Shown: piece after piece, positions 55,155 to 63,583 of the stretch
How the letters are laid out: each line of letters opens with the position of its first letter
How positions within the stretch are numbered: position 1 is the stretch's first letter
Assembly (NCBI RefSeq): GCF_000732605.1
Contig: NZ_JPME01000018.1
Location: 186,001 to 250,000 of the forward strand
Source: Lacrimispora celerecrescens
Lineage (GTDB): Bacteria > Bacillota > Clostridia > Lachnospirales > Lachnospiraceae
Reading direction: 5' to 3'
DNA: 64,000 nt
Notes under the pieces: model-generated
Told to the model about the DNA's origin: nothing
The model's input: the letters and a program-made list of their open reading frames with translations, nothing else
Database searches by the model: none
Translations under genes and position numbers: made by a program

Positions 55155-56072
55155 ATGGACATCAGATATCTGGAATATATCCTTGCTCTGGCTGAAACCG
55201 GCAATATGACGAAAGCCGCCAAAAAGCTATACGTATCACAACCCACACTCAGCCAGTTTCTTACCAAACAGGAAATGGAGCTGGGAACGCCGCTGTTTCA
55301 AAGATCCAACGGCACCTATACGCTCACGCCGGTAGGAAGCCTCTATGCTGAATATGCAGAAAAAGTAATCTTCTTAACGGACAATCTGGCAAAAGACATA
55401 AAACGTGTGTCCAATTCCAGCCGTATCCGCATCGGTACCTCAGCTTCCAGTGCCAGGCATATGCTTTCCTGTATCCTGGCAGATTTTCGTCAATATTATC
55501 CCAAAGTGGAATTGGTTCTGTCAGACGATAACCTGGACTCTATGAGTAATTTTATATCAAGAGGGGAGATCGACCTTGCTTTTGTGACCGCTAATTCTCT
55601 GGAGCAATACAAGGGGCAGAGCATCGAGCTTAAGAAGGAGGAGGTTGTATTTGCTGCGCCCAGTCTCCATCCTTATTGCCAGAAAGTAAAAGGAAACCAC
55701 CGGCATTCCCTTACCAGTGCACAGCTGCTGGAACATTTCCATAACACCCCCTTCATTTTGCAGCATAAAGGATCCTGTATCCGATATTTGATAGAAGATT
55801 TCTTTGATAAGCAGGATTTTAACCCAACCATTGCCTGCATGACCTCTCAGGCCCAGTCCATCTGTGACATGATTTCCAGCAATATCGGAGTAGGTTTTAT
55901 TCCTGTCGGGTACCATATTCCATATAAGCAAATTACCAGTTTTTCATTGGATCCTAAGCTATATAGAATCCATTCGATTCTTTATCGAAAAGATTTATAC
56001 ATGGCTCCACCTCACAAATGCCTGATCGAACTGGCACAGACATATGTGAATACCAGTCGTAACCAATCTTAA
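55155..56072 (+). CDS. LysR-family transcriptional regulator
   Basis: 305 residues. Winged HTH at the N terminus (MDIRYLEYILALAETGNMTKAAKKLYVSQPTLSQFL), followed by the type 2 periplasmic-binding-like effector domain (about 90-300, IRIGTSASSARHMLSCILADF). Divergent from the glycerate kinase remnant and convergent with the lyase gene. A duplicated element with TTATA-N9-TATAA boxes at both those promoters suggests these are its targets. Glycerate or a uronate breakdown product could be the ligand (inference). Confidence 0.9.
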   Translation: MDIRYLEYILALAETGNMTKAAKKLYVSQPTLSQFLTKQEMELGTPLFQRSNGTYTLTPVGSLYAEYAEKVIFLTDNLAKDIKRVSNSSRIRIGTSASSARHMLSCILADFRQYYPKVELVLSDDNLDSMSNFISRGEIDLAFVTANSLEQYKGQSIELKKEEVVFAAPSLHPYCQKVKGNHRHSLTSAQLLEHFHNTPFILQHKGSCIRYLIEDFFDKQDFNPTIACMTSQAQSICDMISSNIGVGFIPVGYHIPYKQITSFSLDPKLYRIHSILYRKDLYMAPPHKCLIELAQTYVNTSRNQS

Positions 56073-56090
56073 CCAATCAGTACAGAAATC

Positions 56091-56138
56091 AAAAAGGAAA
56101 TGCCTGATACTTGTAAAAGTACCTGGAATTTCCTTTTT
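56091..56138. terminator. Bidirectional terminator between the LysR and lyase genes
   Basis: Perfect 11-bp stem AAAAAGGAAAT / ATTTCCTTTTT with an inner short pairing; T-runs are present on both strands. Confidence 0.85.
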
Positions 56139-56143
56139 ACATT

Positions 56144-58468
56144 TTACTCTGTTTGAGCCAGGATCTGCCAGGAATCCACCTTCTTTCTTACGTGGTATTC
56201 TTTTCCTGCTGCATTTCCGGCTGATGCAGAAGACTGTTTCGTTCTTGTGATAATCAGCTCATCGCCTTCGGCAGAATTCAATGCAAAGAATTCTTTGTCC
56301 TCTTCCCGATACGGATAAAGCAAAGATGCGATTCTATGGCTTAATTGGGGCTTTTCTGTTGTTGCCTTTATGTGCCACTGCATATTCATGCCTTCGGTTT
56401 CATTTGGATTCACGCCTTCAAATTGATTTGTCTGTTCAAGAACCATAGAACTGCCAGTAAATAAAACATCTACCCCCGTCCCCTGATGGCTGCTGGAGAA
56501 AGAATTGTTCCCCAGCGTAAACTCATGAAGGCCGTGCATCAGCCAGCTTACGGTTTCTTCTTGTGACAGCTCTATCTCATCTATGATTAAAAAGAAAGTT
56601 TCCTCTATCATTAATACGTGACGCTTTGCAGACAGCAGGGCAGGAACGGTCTTACGGTATGCATTTAAGGCATCTCCTCTTATATAAATGGAGCCTTCCG
56701 AAGTGCTGCATTCTTCAATGGTACCGTTTGCCGCCATCAGGCTTTCAAACTGGGACTTTGCAGATCCATTCATTTCTTCCGCCTTCGTCTTCTGGTGCAA
56801 TTGTGCAAACTGTCCCTTGTCTCCTATCAAAATCGCATTTTTTGACTTCGTATGACGCCGCCATTCCGTATGCATACTGCTCCAATAGCCAATATAATAC
56901 CCAGACTGGATGGCAAGAGGTTCTCCAAACCCATGGAGAACGAAAGCGTTCTGATCTCCATGACTGTGGCTTACGGAACCATAGGGGCTGGATTTAAAAT
57001 AAAAGGCAAGATGCCTCTTTTCATCGGCCATATTTTTATGAATGCAGACCCAGCCAATATCGCGGAACCACTTAACGGTCGTACGATTATCAGGAACCTC
57101 TATAGGTGTGGGTGTATAGAGCATATGAAAAAACAGTTCATCAAAATCGAAGTTCCACCATCCATAATTATAAAACAGGTGTTCCGTCCCTTCTCCCCGT
57201 TTTTTTGCCTGTTCGTAATACCATGCATATTGCCTGCGATTCGGAGAATCACTGGTAGCGCTTAAGATGCGCATCGTGTAACCTGCTTTTAACCCGGGAT
57301 AATCACCCAGATCTGACATATCTCCAAAGGCCATGAACCGGGTATCCTGACAATAGGTGTTAAGGATGAAATCTCCGGTATTCTTAAAAAACGGACGCTT
57401 AAAGATATCGAGTCCGGTAGCTTTCTTGATCAGGCTGATGGCCTCTGTAAAAAAGGATACCCCTGATTGCCAGTAGGTGGGGCCTTCAGCCCATCCGCCA
57501 TCATCTCCGCCCCAAGGGCTAAACATGGTAAAAAAATATTCGATCGTATAGTTCAGCCATTCCTCCGCCTCTGCTTCCTCTTCGTAAAGCGCCAGGGCGG
57601 CAGGAACAAGAGCCATAGACAGTGAGCGTACGCCGTGACTGTCCAGAAGCTTTATGTGAATCTTTATCTGGTTTTTTACGTAATCATATAGTTCCCGGGC
57701 CCGTGTAAGAAGTGTTGATTTAACTAATCTCCGTTCTTCGGAAGTCAAGTCCTCATAGAGCCAGTCGTATCCCCAGGCAAGGGCTGTGATAATACGAAAG
57801 GCTGCTTCGTCATTATAGTAACGGGCTGTAGGACCGACTGTATCCCATGAGGCAATGGTCATAAGCCAGTTTTTGGCGGTAGCCAGACAGTCGGGGGCAC
57901 CGGTGACTCTCCATGCCACCGCGCAATGTTTTACTGCATAAAGCGCTTCCTGGCAGTCCATATACATCTTCCGCCAAATGGGAATGACACGTTTGTTATT
58001 GGGATAAGGAAGGGGTTCGTTATGAGGGGAAGTACCTACCCACGGTCTGACCCCGGTTTCTAGAAATCTGTTCCAGTAAGGCTGGAGTTCCGTCTGGGAT
58101 CTTTCCTTTAAACGTGTGATATCAGGCTGATTTAGCCAGATCCTTGGATGAGCGCTTATTGCATCGTAACGGTGTTCACGGCCTTTTAGTGGAGTGATGG
58201 CAGCGTTCTTAGAAATCGAAAACGGTTGTTCCGATACAAGTGTCTTTTCTCCTGATAGAATACGGTAGGTATAATCTCCAGGCTCCATCACCATATCGGG
58301 TGTATAAAAATTAATTGGTACCGAATCAAAACGGTAACATGGCTCGTGCTGGGAATTAAAAACCTCTATGGTATAAATCTCTCCGTCTTCTGCAGGCATC
58401 CAGGTAAAGCGCGGAGGATTTTCATAGCTGACAGCTCCTGATGGCCGATTATAAACGTAGTAGTTCAT
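56144..58468 (-). CDS. Heparinase II/III-like polysaccharide lyase (DUF4962 domain)
   Basis: 774 residues from the ATG at 58468, 9 bases after GGAG; ATGs at 58483 and 58474 are alternatives. N-terminal DUF4962 region (about 1-100, NRPSGAVSYENPPRFTWMP), an alpha/alpha barrel (about 110-440, with GGDDGGWAEGPTYWQ), then the heparinase II/III beta domain starting at about 480, where YGSVSHSHGDQNAFVLHGFGEPLA carries the catalytic-type His pair. Relatives cleave uronate-containing polysaccharides or oligosaccharides by elimination. No signal peptide, so it probably acts on imported oligomers. Products would feed the KDG pathway found in this window. Confidence 0.85.
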   Translation of the reverse strand: MNYYVYNRPSGAVSYENPPRFTWMPAEDGEIYTIEVFNSQHEPCYRFDSVPINFYTPDMVMEPGDYTYRILSGEKTLVSEQPFSISKNAAITPLKGREHRYDAISAHPRIWLNQPDITRLKERSQTELQPYWNRFLETGVRPWVGTSPHNEPLPYPNNKRVIPIWRKMYMDCQEALYAVKHCAVAWRVTGAPDCLATAKNWLMTIASWDTVGPTARYYNDEAAFRIITALAWGYDWLYEDLTSEERRLVKSTLLTRARELYDYVKNQIKIHIKLLDSHGVRSLSMALVPAALALYEEEAEAEEWLNYTIEYFFTMFSPWGGDDGGWAEGPTYWQSGVSFFTEAISLIKKATGLDIFKRPFFKNTGDFILNTYCQDTRFMAFGDMSDLGDYPGLKAGYTMRILSATSDSPNRRQYAWYYEQAKKRGEGTEHLFYNYGWWNFDFDELFFHMLYTPTPIEVPDNRTTVKWFRDIGWVCIHKNMADEKRHLAFYFKSSPYGSVSHSHGDQNAFVLHGFGEPLAIQSGYYIGYWSSMHTEWRRHTKSKNAILIGDKGQFAQLHQKTKAEEMNGSAKSQFESLMAANGTIEECSTSEGSIYIRGDALNAYRKTVPALLSAKRHVLMIEETFFLIIDEIELSQEETVSWLMHGLHEFTLGNNSFSSSHQGTGVDVLFTGSSMVLEQTNQFEGVNPNETEGMNMQWHIKATTEKPQLSHRIASLLYPYREEDKEFFALNSAEGDELIITRTKQSSASAGNAAGKEYHVRKKVDSWQILAQTE

Positions 58469-58548
58469 TTTCATCTTCTCCATTCTTTGGTAAAAAAAAA
58501 GATAAGGGCATCGAATCGTATTATTTTTTTTACTGCTTCTAATTTATA

Positions 58549-58578
58549 ATTATACCTTTGCTTCTGAGTTTTTTCCAA
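58549..58578 (-). promoter_or_regulatory. Promoter of the lyase gene
   Basis: Minus strand -35 TTGGAA (58573-58578), 18-bp spacer, -10 TATAAT (58549-58554). Confidence 0.65.
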
Positions 58579-58597
58579 TAACCCTTTCCTATCTTTC

Positions 58598-58616
58598 TTA
58601 TAGCTATAGCCTATAA
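58598..58616. promoter_or_regulatory. LysR-type box in repeat copy B
   Basis: TTATA-N9-TATAA, 20 bp upstream of the -35 element, as in copy A. Confidence 0.6.
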
Positions 58617-58648
58617 TCAAAATAGGACAGAAGAATTTCCTATTGCAT

Positions 58649-58696
58649 AAAAAAACCTTCAAGCCCGGCAGATTATCTGCCGACAGCCTGAAGGTT
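58649..58696 (-). terminator. Terminator of the rubredoxin gene
   Basis: Outer stem AACCTTCA / TGAAGG(TT) and inner stem CGGCAGAT / ATCTGCCG, followed by seven T on the minus strand. Confidence 0.88.
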
Positions 58697-58722
58697 TTAT
58701 TTGCGTCCAAATGTCCGCAATC

Positions 58723-58881
58723 TTACTCTTCAACAAACATGTCCTTACCAACTCCGCAAACTGGGCAAACCCAATCTTCGGGTAAATCTTCAAATGCAGT
58801 ACCTGGCTCAATACCAGAATCTGGATCACCGATTTCAGGATCGTACACATATCCGCATGGCTCACAAACATACTTTCCCAT
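58723..58881 (-). CDS. Rubredoxin
   Basis: 52 residues from the ATG at 58881, which has a perfect AAAGGAGGTGAT ribosome binding site. Two CxxCG knuckles bind one iron: [14 protein letters not shown] near the N terminus and CPVCGVGKD near residue 40. Small cytoplasmic electron carrier, often used for oxygen and peroxide reduction in anaerobes. Monocistronic. Confidence 0.97.
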   Translation of the reverse strand: MGKYVCEPCGYVYDPEIGDPDSGIEPGTAFEDLPEDWVCPVCGVGKDMFVEE

Positions 58882-58992
58882 CCCTATCACCTCCTTTAAC
58901 TTCACTGTGCTTTCTTTATAGCATATTATACCATTTTTATCAATAGATTTATTTCACATGTCCTATTTTTATTTCTCAGAATACAGATTTAT

Positions 58993-59340
58993 TTATAAAA
59001 AGTCTTCTCTCATAGGTGTAAATATATCTACCAATATGCCCTTTTCAAGGCAAACACATCCATGGACGATGCCATCCTGCTTTAATAGAGTGTCTCCAGC
59101 CTCTACGACCTTCTTTTCATCCCCAATGGTGAACTCAAACGATCCGCTGGCAACATAGGTAATCTGGGTATGTGGGTGGCTGTGGAGATTTCCCACTGCT
59201 CCCTTTTCAAACTGGTTTTCCACACACATCATTCCGTCACAGTATGCCAGAACCTTTCTCACAACGCCATCTGAAGCCTGAACGCCTTCTATATCCTTAT
59301 TAAATACCCACATCTGATCTTTCTCCGGCTTTTTCATCAT
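58993..59340 (-). CDS. Cupin-domain protein
   Basis: 115 residues from the ATG at 59340 (GGAG 5 bases upstream). Single beta-barrel cupin with metal-site motif GNLHSHPHTQITYVASGSFEF and second motif region DGIVHGCVCLEKG. Such small cupins resemble KdgF-like proteins (uronate ring opening) and other sugar-binding cupins. Its position next to uxuBA makes a KdgF-type role possible but unproven. Confidence 0.82.
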   Translation of the reverse strand: MMKKPEKDQMWVFNKDIEGVQASDGVVRKVLAYCDGMMCVENQFEKGAVGNLHSHPHTQITYVASGSFEFTIGDEKKVVEAGDTLLKQDGIVHGCVCLEKGILVDIFTPMREDFL

Positions 59341-59371
59341 GTCTTCTCCTTGCTCCTTCCTTTTTATAAGC

Positions 59372-59713
59372 CTAACTCCAATTCTTCCACACCTCCGGCC
59401 GGTATCCAACTGTAGCCAGCCTTCCATTTCTCACAATGGGAGTTTTCAGTACCTTTTGGTTTTCTAAGACCTTTTCATCTTTATCCTCACCGGCAATGTA
59501 TTTGATCAGAGCCAGGGCTTCCTGATCCTTGCATGTTTCATCAAGCATGGCATCCAATCCTCCAACTGCCTGCTTGACTCCATTGTACTCGCCTTTACTC
59601 AGCCCTTTTTCTTTCATATCAATAAACTGGTATTTGATTCCGCGTTCCTTAAAATAGCGTTCCGCCTTTTTGGTATCAAAACACTTTCCGGTTCCAAAAA
59701 TTTGTATGTTCAC
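59372..59713 (-). CDS. ArsC/Spx-family thioredoxin-fold protein
   Basis: 113 residues. N-terminal MNIQIFGTGKCFDTKKAERYFKERGI carries one Cys11 in a CxxT context, and LKTPIVRNGRLATVGYRPEVW contains the cis-Pro and C-terminal motif of the ArsC family. Known relatives are arsenate reductases and the regulator Spx; the activity of this Cys-only form is unknown. Confidence 0.85.
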   Translation of the reverse strand: MNIQIFGTGKCFDTKKAERYFKERGIKYQFIDMKEKGLSKGEYNGVKQAVGGLDAMLDETCKDQEALALIKYIAGEDKDEKVLENQKVLKTPIVRNGRLATVGYRPEVWKNWS

Positions 59714-59766
59714 GGGCCTTGTCCACCTTTCTGGTACGATCTTCTTAACAGGCCCATTATAACACA

Positions 59767-59799
59767 GGGAACCCTTGGTTTCAATAACCAGGGGTTCCC
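59767..59799 (-). terminator. Terminator-like hairpin after uxuB
   Basis: 14-bp stem GGGAACCCTTGGTT / AACCAGGGGTTCCC with one wobble pair and a 5-base loop, 14 bases past the uxuB stop; the T-run is weak on the minus strand. Confidence 0.6.
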
Positions 59800-59812
59800 C
59801 ATTTTCATCGTC

Positions 59813-61426
59813 TTATTTTACGTACCGCTGCAGGGTCTTTCTCACTGTTCCGGGACCTTCTAACATTTCATAAAGCATGGTTTCAATCTTACCGGAAATT
59901 CCTGCTTTCACCAAATCCGTTCCAAACAGAACGGGATTGGATAAGATCTCATCAAGACCTTCTTTTCCTTCCGGCTTTTCTCCCAGTCTGATTCCCTTTA
60001 ACTGTTCTTTTAATTCTGAAAGCATGGGATCGCTGCTGATCTCCATGGCATTTCCCTCATCATCCACACCCAGGAGATAACGGAGCCAGCCGGCAATTGC
60101 CAGCGGAATCGCAGTTAAGTTCTGCACATCTAAATTTTCATCTGCCAGATAAGCCTTTATGGTTTCTCCAAAACGGATGGGGATCTTCTGGCTGGTATCG
60201 GTTGCAATTCTCTGTGGGGCATCCGGGATAAATGGATTTGGCAAACGGTATTCAATCACCTCTCTGATAAAATCCTCAGGGCTTAAGATTCCCGGATCCG
60301 TAACCACCGGAAGACCTTCTTTGTAGCCAATCCGCTCTACAAGGGCTGTTAAGTCCTCATCTCTCATCTCTGCGGCAATGCTGTTATATCCCAATAGGCA
60401 TCCGTACACTGCCAGGGCCGTGTGCAAAGGATTTAAGCAGGTGGTAACTTTCATACGCTCGGTCTTATTTACCGTATCCCGGTCTGTCATGTATACCCCA
60501 GCTTTATGAAGTGCCGGACGTCCGTTTGGAAAACGGTCTTCTACCACTAAATACTGAGGAATCTCAGCATTGACAAATGGGGCAATGTATGTGTTTTTGC
60601 TGGTGATGATGGGCGCCATATCTTCGATTCCATCCTCCTCCAGCTTTTTCTGAACCACCTCAGCAGGCCGTGGAGTGATCTTATCGATCATGGACCATGG
60701 GAAGGAAACCTTGTTTTCATCCTGAACCCAGGACAGGAAGCTTTCAGAAGCATAACCTTTTTTTGTCCATGCTTCCGCGATGGATACGATGCTGTCCCTT
60801 AATTTTTCTCCGTTATGACTGCAATTGTCCATGCTGACCAGGGCCAGAGGAGTACCACCCGCAAGATACCGTTTAAGAAGAAGGGCTGTCACCACGCTCA
60901 TGGCATGGCTGGCTTTTTCCGGGCCCTCTTCCATTTCTTTTTCCACTACAGGGAAAAGCTCTCCACGGAAATTAGCAAGTGCATAACCCTTTTCCGTAAT
61001 GGTAAAGCTTACCATCTGAAGAGACGGATTCTCAAACGCCTGAACCAGATATCCAAAATCCGTTTCATTGCTCACATCAGCTTTTACGCCTCTGGCAACG
61101 CTTGCTACCACTTCCCGGTCCATGGTTCCGTCCGGTTTTAAGCTGACCATCATGGTCATATTGTCAAAGGGGGTATATATTTTATCAATAATATCATAAT
61201 CAAAGGTATCTGTCGCGATGATGCCGCTATCTTCAAGACCATCATTCAGCAGGCGCTGCTGCAGCACTGCGATGAATCCTCTGAAAATATTTCCTGCTCC
61301 AAAATGGATCCATTTCGGTGACTTATCCGTGGCCGACCTCATTTTTTCCCAGTCAAATTCCGGCAGCTTTACAGAAGCCTTTTCCCAGGCTTCCAGGTTT
61401 GTTAAACAGGACCGATTCAGTTTCAT
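59813..61426 (-). CDS. uxuB: Fructuronate reductase (D-mannonate oxidoreductase)
   Basis: 537 residues from the ATG at 61426 (GGAGG 9 bases upstream). Mannitol dehydrogenase-family enzyme: N-terminal NAD-binding region WIHFGAGNIFRGFIAVLQQRLL, central VSMDNCSHNGEKLRDS, the catalytic VSFPWSMIDKITPRP with the family Lys, and KVTTCLNPLHTALAVYG. It reduces D-fructuronate from UxaC to D-mannonate. Tagaturonate reduction (UxaB) is the close alternative, but the adjacent uxuA supports UxuB. Second gene of the uxuAB operon, 13 bases after uxuA. Confidence 0.9.
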   Translation of the reverse strand: MKLNRSCLTNLEAWEKASVKLPEFDWEKMRSATDKSPKWIHFGAGNIFRGFIAVLQQRLLNDGLEDSGIIATDTFDYDIIDKIYTPFDNMTMMVSLKPDGTMDREVVASVARGVKADVSNETDFGYLVQAFENPSLQMVSFTITEKGYALANFRGELFPVVEKEMEEGPEKASHAMSVVTALLLKRYLAGGTPLALVSMDNCSHNGEKLRDSIVSIAEAWTKKGYASESFLSWVQDENKVSFPWSMIDKITPRPAEVVQKKLEEDGIEDMAPIITSKNTYIAPFVNAEIPQYLVVEDRFPNGRPALHKAGVYMTDRDTVNKTERMKVTTCLNPLHTALAVYGCLLGYNSIAAEMRDEDLTALVERIGYKEGLPVVTDPGILSPEDFIREVIEYRLPNPFIPDAPQRIATDTSQKIPIRFGETIKAYLADENLDVQNLTAIPLAIAGWLRYLLGVDDEGNAMEISSDPMLSELKEQLKGIRLGEKPEGKEGLDEILSNPVLFGTDLVKAGISGKIETMLYEMLEGPGTVRKTLQRYVK

Positions 61427-61439
61427 AAATCCATGCCTC

Positions 61440-62522
61440 CTATTTTCTTTTTTTATGGGTTTTATCAATCGCTTCCCAAAGACCTAATAAGTAATTTACC
61501 CCAATGGCTCTGTCATACAGACCATATCCCGGACGAGCCTGCTCGCCCCAGATCATGCGGCCATGGTCCGGACGGATATATCCTTCAAAGCCGGATTCAT
61601 ACAAAGCCTCCACAATGGCAAACATATCTAAATCCCCACAGGAAGAAAGATGAGCCGCTTCATCAAAATCTTTTTCCGAAGTATGGCGCACATTCCTGAT
61701 GTGAGCAAAATGAATTCGTTTCTTATCTCCAAACTCCCGCATCATGGCCGGAATGTCATTGCTTAAGTCGCTTCCAAGACTGCCGGTGCATAAGGTCAGT
61801 CCGTTATAGGGATTGCTGTTTAAATCAAGAAATGTCCTGATATTTTCTGCATTGGTAATAACTTTTGGAAGTCCATAAAGAGGCCATGGCGGATCATCCG
61901 GATGAATCGCCATCTTTATATCATACTTTTCTGCGTAAGGAACTACCGCATCCAGGAAGTATTTCATATTGTTCCAATATTGATCCCGTGTCATGGACTG
62001 ATAAAACTCAATGTCCTGTGCCATGGCATAAAGCCGCTCCGGCTCCCAGCCCGGAAGGGAGTATCCTCTGGCTTTTCCTTCCATAGCCTTTGCCATCTTT
62101 TCCGGGTTCATCTGAAGAACCTCATCATGGCGGTAAGCCATAACATAGCTTCCGTCTTCTGTCCGATAAGCAAGATCACTCCGTGCCCAGTCCATCACAG
62201 GCATAAAGTTATAGCAGAGACATTTGACCCCTACAAGGCTTAAATGCTCCAGGGTCTTTATATAAGCATCTATATACCCATCCCTAGTAGAAAGGCCTTT
62301 CTTTATGTCTTCATGAATATTGACGCTTTCGATAACCTCCATCTCAAGACCGGCCTCATGAATCTCCTGTTTCAGGGCTTTTAAGGTCTCTAACGGCCAT
62401 ACTTGTCCCACGGGTACCTTTGGCAGGCAGGTGGCCACACCGGAAACTCCCGGTGTCTGGCGGATCTGTTCAAGGGTCACGCTGTCATCCCCAAAGGGAA
62501 ACCAACGCATAATCATTTTCAT
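61440..62522 (-). CDS. uxuA: Mannonate dehydratase
   Basis: 360 residues, usual length. Dehydrates D-mannonate to 2-keto-3-deoxygluconate. Family motifs: MRWFPFGDDSVTLEQIRQTPGVSGVATCLP at the N terminus, AIHPDDPPWPLYGLPKV, CTGSLGSDLSNDIP and YIRPDHGRMIWGEQARPGYGLYDRAIG with His/Asp/Cys metal ligands. First gene of the operon; its promoter spacer contains the candidate GntR operator. Confidence 0.96.
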   Translation of the reverse strand: MKMIMRWFPFGDDSVTLEQIRQTPGVSGVATCLPKVPVGQVWPLETLKALKQEIHEAGLEMEVIESVNIHEDIKKGLSTRDGYIDAYIKTLEHLSLVGVKCLCYNFMPVMDWARSDLAYRTEDGSYVMAYRHDEVLQMNPEKMAKAMEGKARGYSLPGWEPERLYAMAQDIEFYQSMTRDQYWNNMKYFLDAVVPYAEKYDIKMAIHPDDPPWPLYGLPKVITNAENIRTFLDLNSNPYNGLTLCTGSLGSDLSNDIPAMMREFGDKKRIHFAHIRNVRHTSEKDFDEAAHLSSCGDLDMFAIVEALYESGFEGYIRPDHGRMIWGEQARPGYGLYDRAIGVNYLLGLWEAIDKTHKKRK

Positions 62523-62597
62523 GTTTGAATACCTCCGTTTCCTTGCTCCTTATTCTTTTCTAAACGCAATTGTTTGTGACTATCCAGTCCTAGCATA

Positions 62598-62626
62598 AGT
62601 ATATATCTAGTATACTAGTAGTTCAA
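62598..62626 (-). promoter_or_regulatory. Promoter of uxuAB
   Basis: Minus strand -35 TTGAAC (62621-62626), 17-bp spacer, -10 TATACT (62598-62603). Confidence 0.7.
62607..62618. promoter_or_regulatory. GntR operator in the uxuA promoter
   Basis: Perfect palindrome CTAGTATACTAG lying wholly inside the -35/-10 spacer; a bound repressor would exclude RNA polymerase. It matches the site before the gntR gene. Confidence 0.75.
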
Positions 62627-62715
62627 TCAGCAGATTTCATAAATATCTTCTTTTTTTTTTGTATATAATGTATAGATGTTGATTTTTTCCAAAACCTAAC
62701 ATCAAATCGACGCAA

Positions 62716-62763
62716 AAAAGCGGTAATAAGAGATGGGGACTACCCACCCTTATTACCGCTTTT
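62716..62763. terminator. Terminator of the gntR gene (bidirectional)
   Basis: Perfect 15-bp stem AAAAGCGGTAATAAG / CTTATTACCGCTTTT with an 18-base loop and T-run on the minus strand. Confidence 0.88.
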
Positions 62764-62792
62764 ATTATTTTTTATGAATCAGAAAGGCAACA

Positions 62793-63467
62793 TCACAGAA
62801 AATACTCTGAATATTCTTTTCGCAAAGCTTCCTCATCGATTTTATATCTGGATAAATGCTTTTCCATCAATTCTTTTGCCTTGACTCCGTCCTTTGCAGC
62901 AATGGCGTCCACAATGGCATGATGGTCGGAAATTGTCTTCAAATCCTTTACCGCAATCAAAGACATGCTGCGTATCCTGTCAAAATGAATGGTAATGCTG
63001 TCCATGAGCTGATAAACCTGGTCTTTGCCGGTTATGTGAAACAGCAGCCGGTGAAATTCATCATCCAGCTTAAGTAGCCGCTCCGGAGAACGATTTTCCA
63101 GATAAAACTCCTGAAGCTTCACATTCTCGTTAAGCTGCATAACCGCTTCTTCCCCAGCCGTCTTACAGGCCAGCTCCACAACTGCGCATTCCAGGACATT
63201 GCGCATAAAAATCGCCTCTTCCACCAGCTTATAATCGATCAAAGCCACTGCGCTTCCCTTTTGAGGATAAATTTCAACGATTTTCACCTTTGACAACTCA
63301 ATCAAGGCTTCTCTTACCGGAGTCCGGGACAAATTCATTTCTGAGGATAATTCATTTTCACTCAGCATACTTCCCGGAACCAGATCAAGATGTATGATAT
63401 TATCCTTTAACATCCGGAGTGCATATTCCCTTCCTGTCTCTTTGGAATACCGTTCTGTCAGCCGCAT
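62793..63467 (-). CDS. GntR-family (FadR/FCD) regulator, UxuR-like
   Basis: 224 residues: winged HTH (about 10-75, LVPGSMLSENELSSEMNLSRTPVREALIELSKV) and an all-helical FCD ligand domain (about 85-215) with DDEFHRLLF and SDHHAIVDAI metal/effector positions. It is encoded upstream of uxuAB in the same direction. Matching CTWGTATACWAG palindromes at both promoters support autoregulation and repression of uxuAB, with fructuronate or mannonate as likely inducer. Confidence 0.92.
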   Translation of the reverse strand: MRLTERYSKETGREYALRMLKDNIIHLDLVPGSMLSENELSSEMNLSRTPVREALIELSKVKIVEIYPQKGSAVALIDYKLVEEAIFMRNVLECAVVELACKTAGEEAVMQLNENVKLQEFYLENRSPERLLKLDDEFHRLLFHITGKDQVYQLMDSITIHFDRIRSMSLIAVKDLKTISDHHAIVDAIAAKDGVKAKELMEKHLSRYKIDEEALRKEYSEYFL

Positions 63468-63502
63468 ACCATGACCTCTTTTCTCAAATTCTGTTCATAC
63501 TT

Positions 63503-63531
63503 AGAATAAGCGAAATCAATCTCAATGTCAA
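63503..63531 (-). promoter_or_regulatory. Promoter of gntR
   Basis: Minus strand -35 TTGACA (63526-63531), 17-bp spacer, -10 TATTCT (63503-63508). Confidence 0.7.
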
Positions 63532-63533
63532 GC

Positions 63534-63547
63534 ACTAGTATACAAGT
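63534..63547. promoter_or_regulatory. GntR operator upstream of gntR
   Basis: ACTAGTATACAAGT, palindromic with one broken pair, ending 2 bp from the -35 box. Confidence 0.65.
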
Positions 63548-63583
63548 ACGCTGTATCCAAAAAGCTCCGGCCACCGGATGATC

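Larger units (their letters stand above)
58531..58628. repeat. Regulatory direct repeat, copy B (before the lyase)
   Basis: Second copy of the element at 55035-55136, here immediately upstream of the minus-strand lyase gene. Promoter and LysR box keep the same relative positions as in copy A. Confidence 0.8.
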
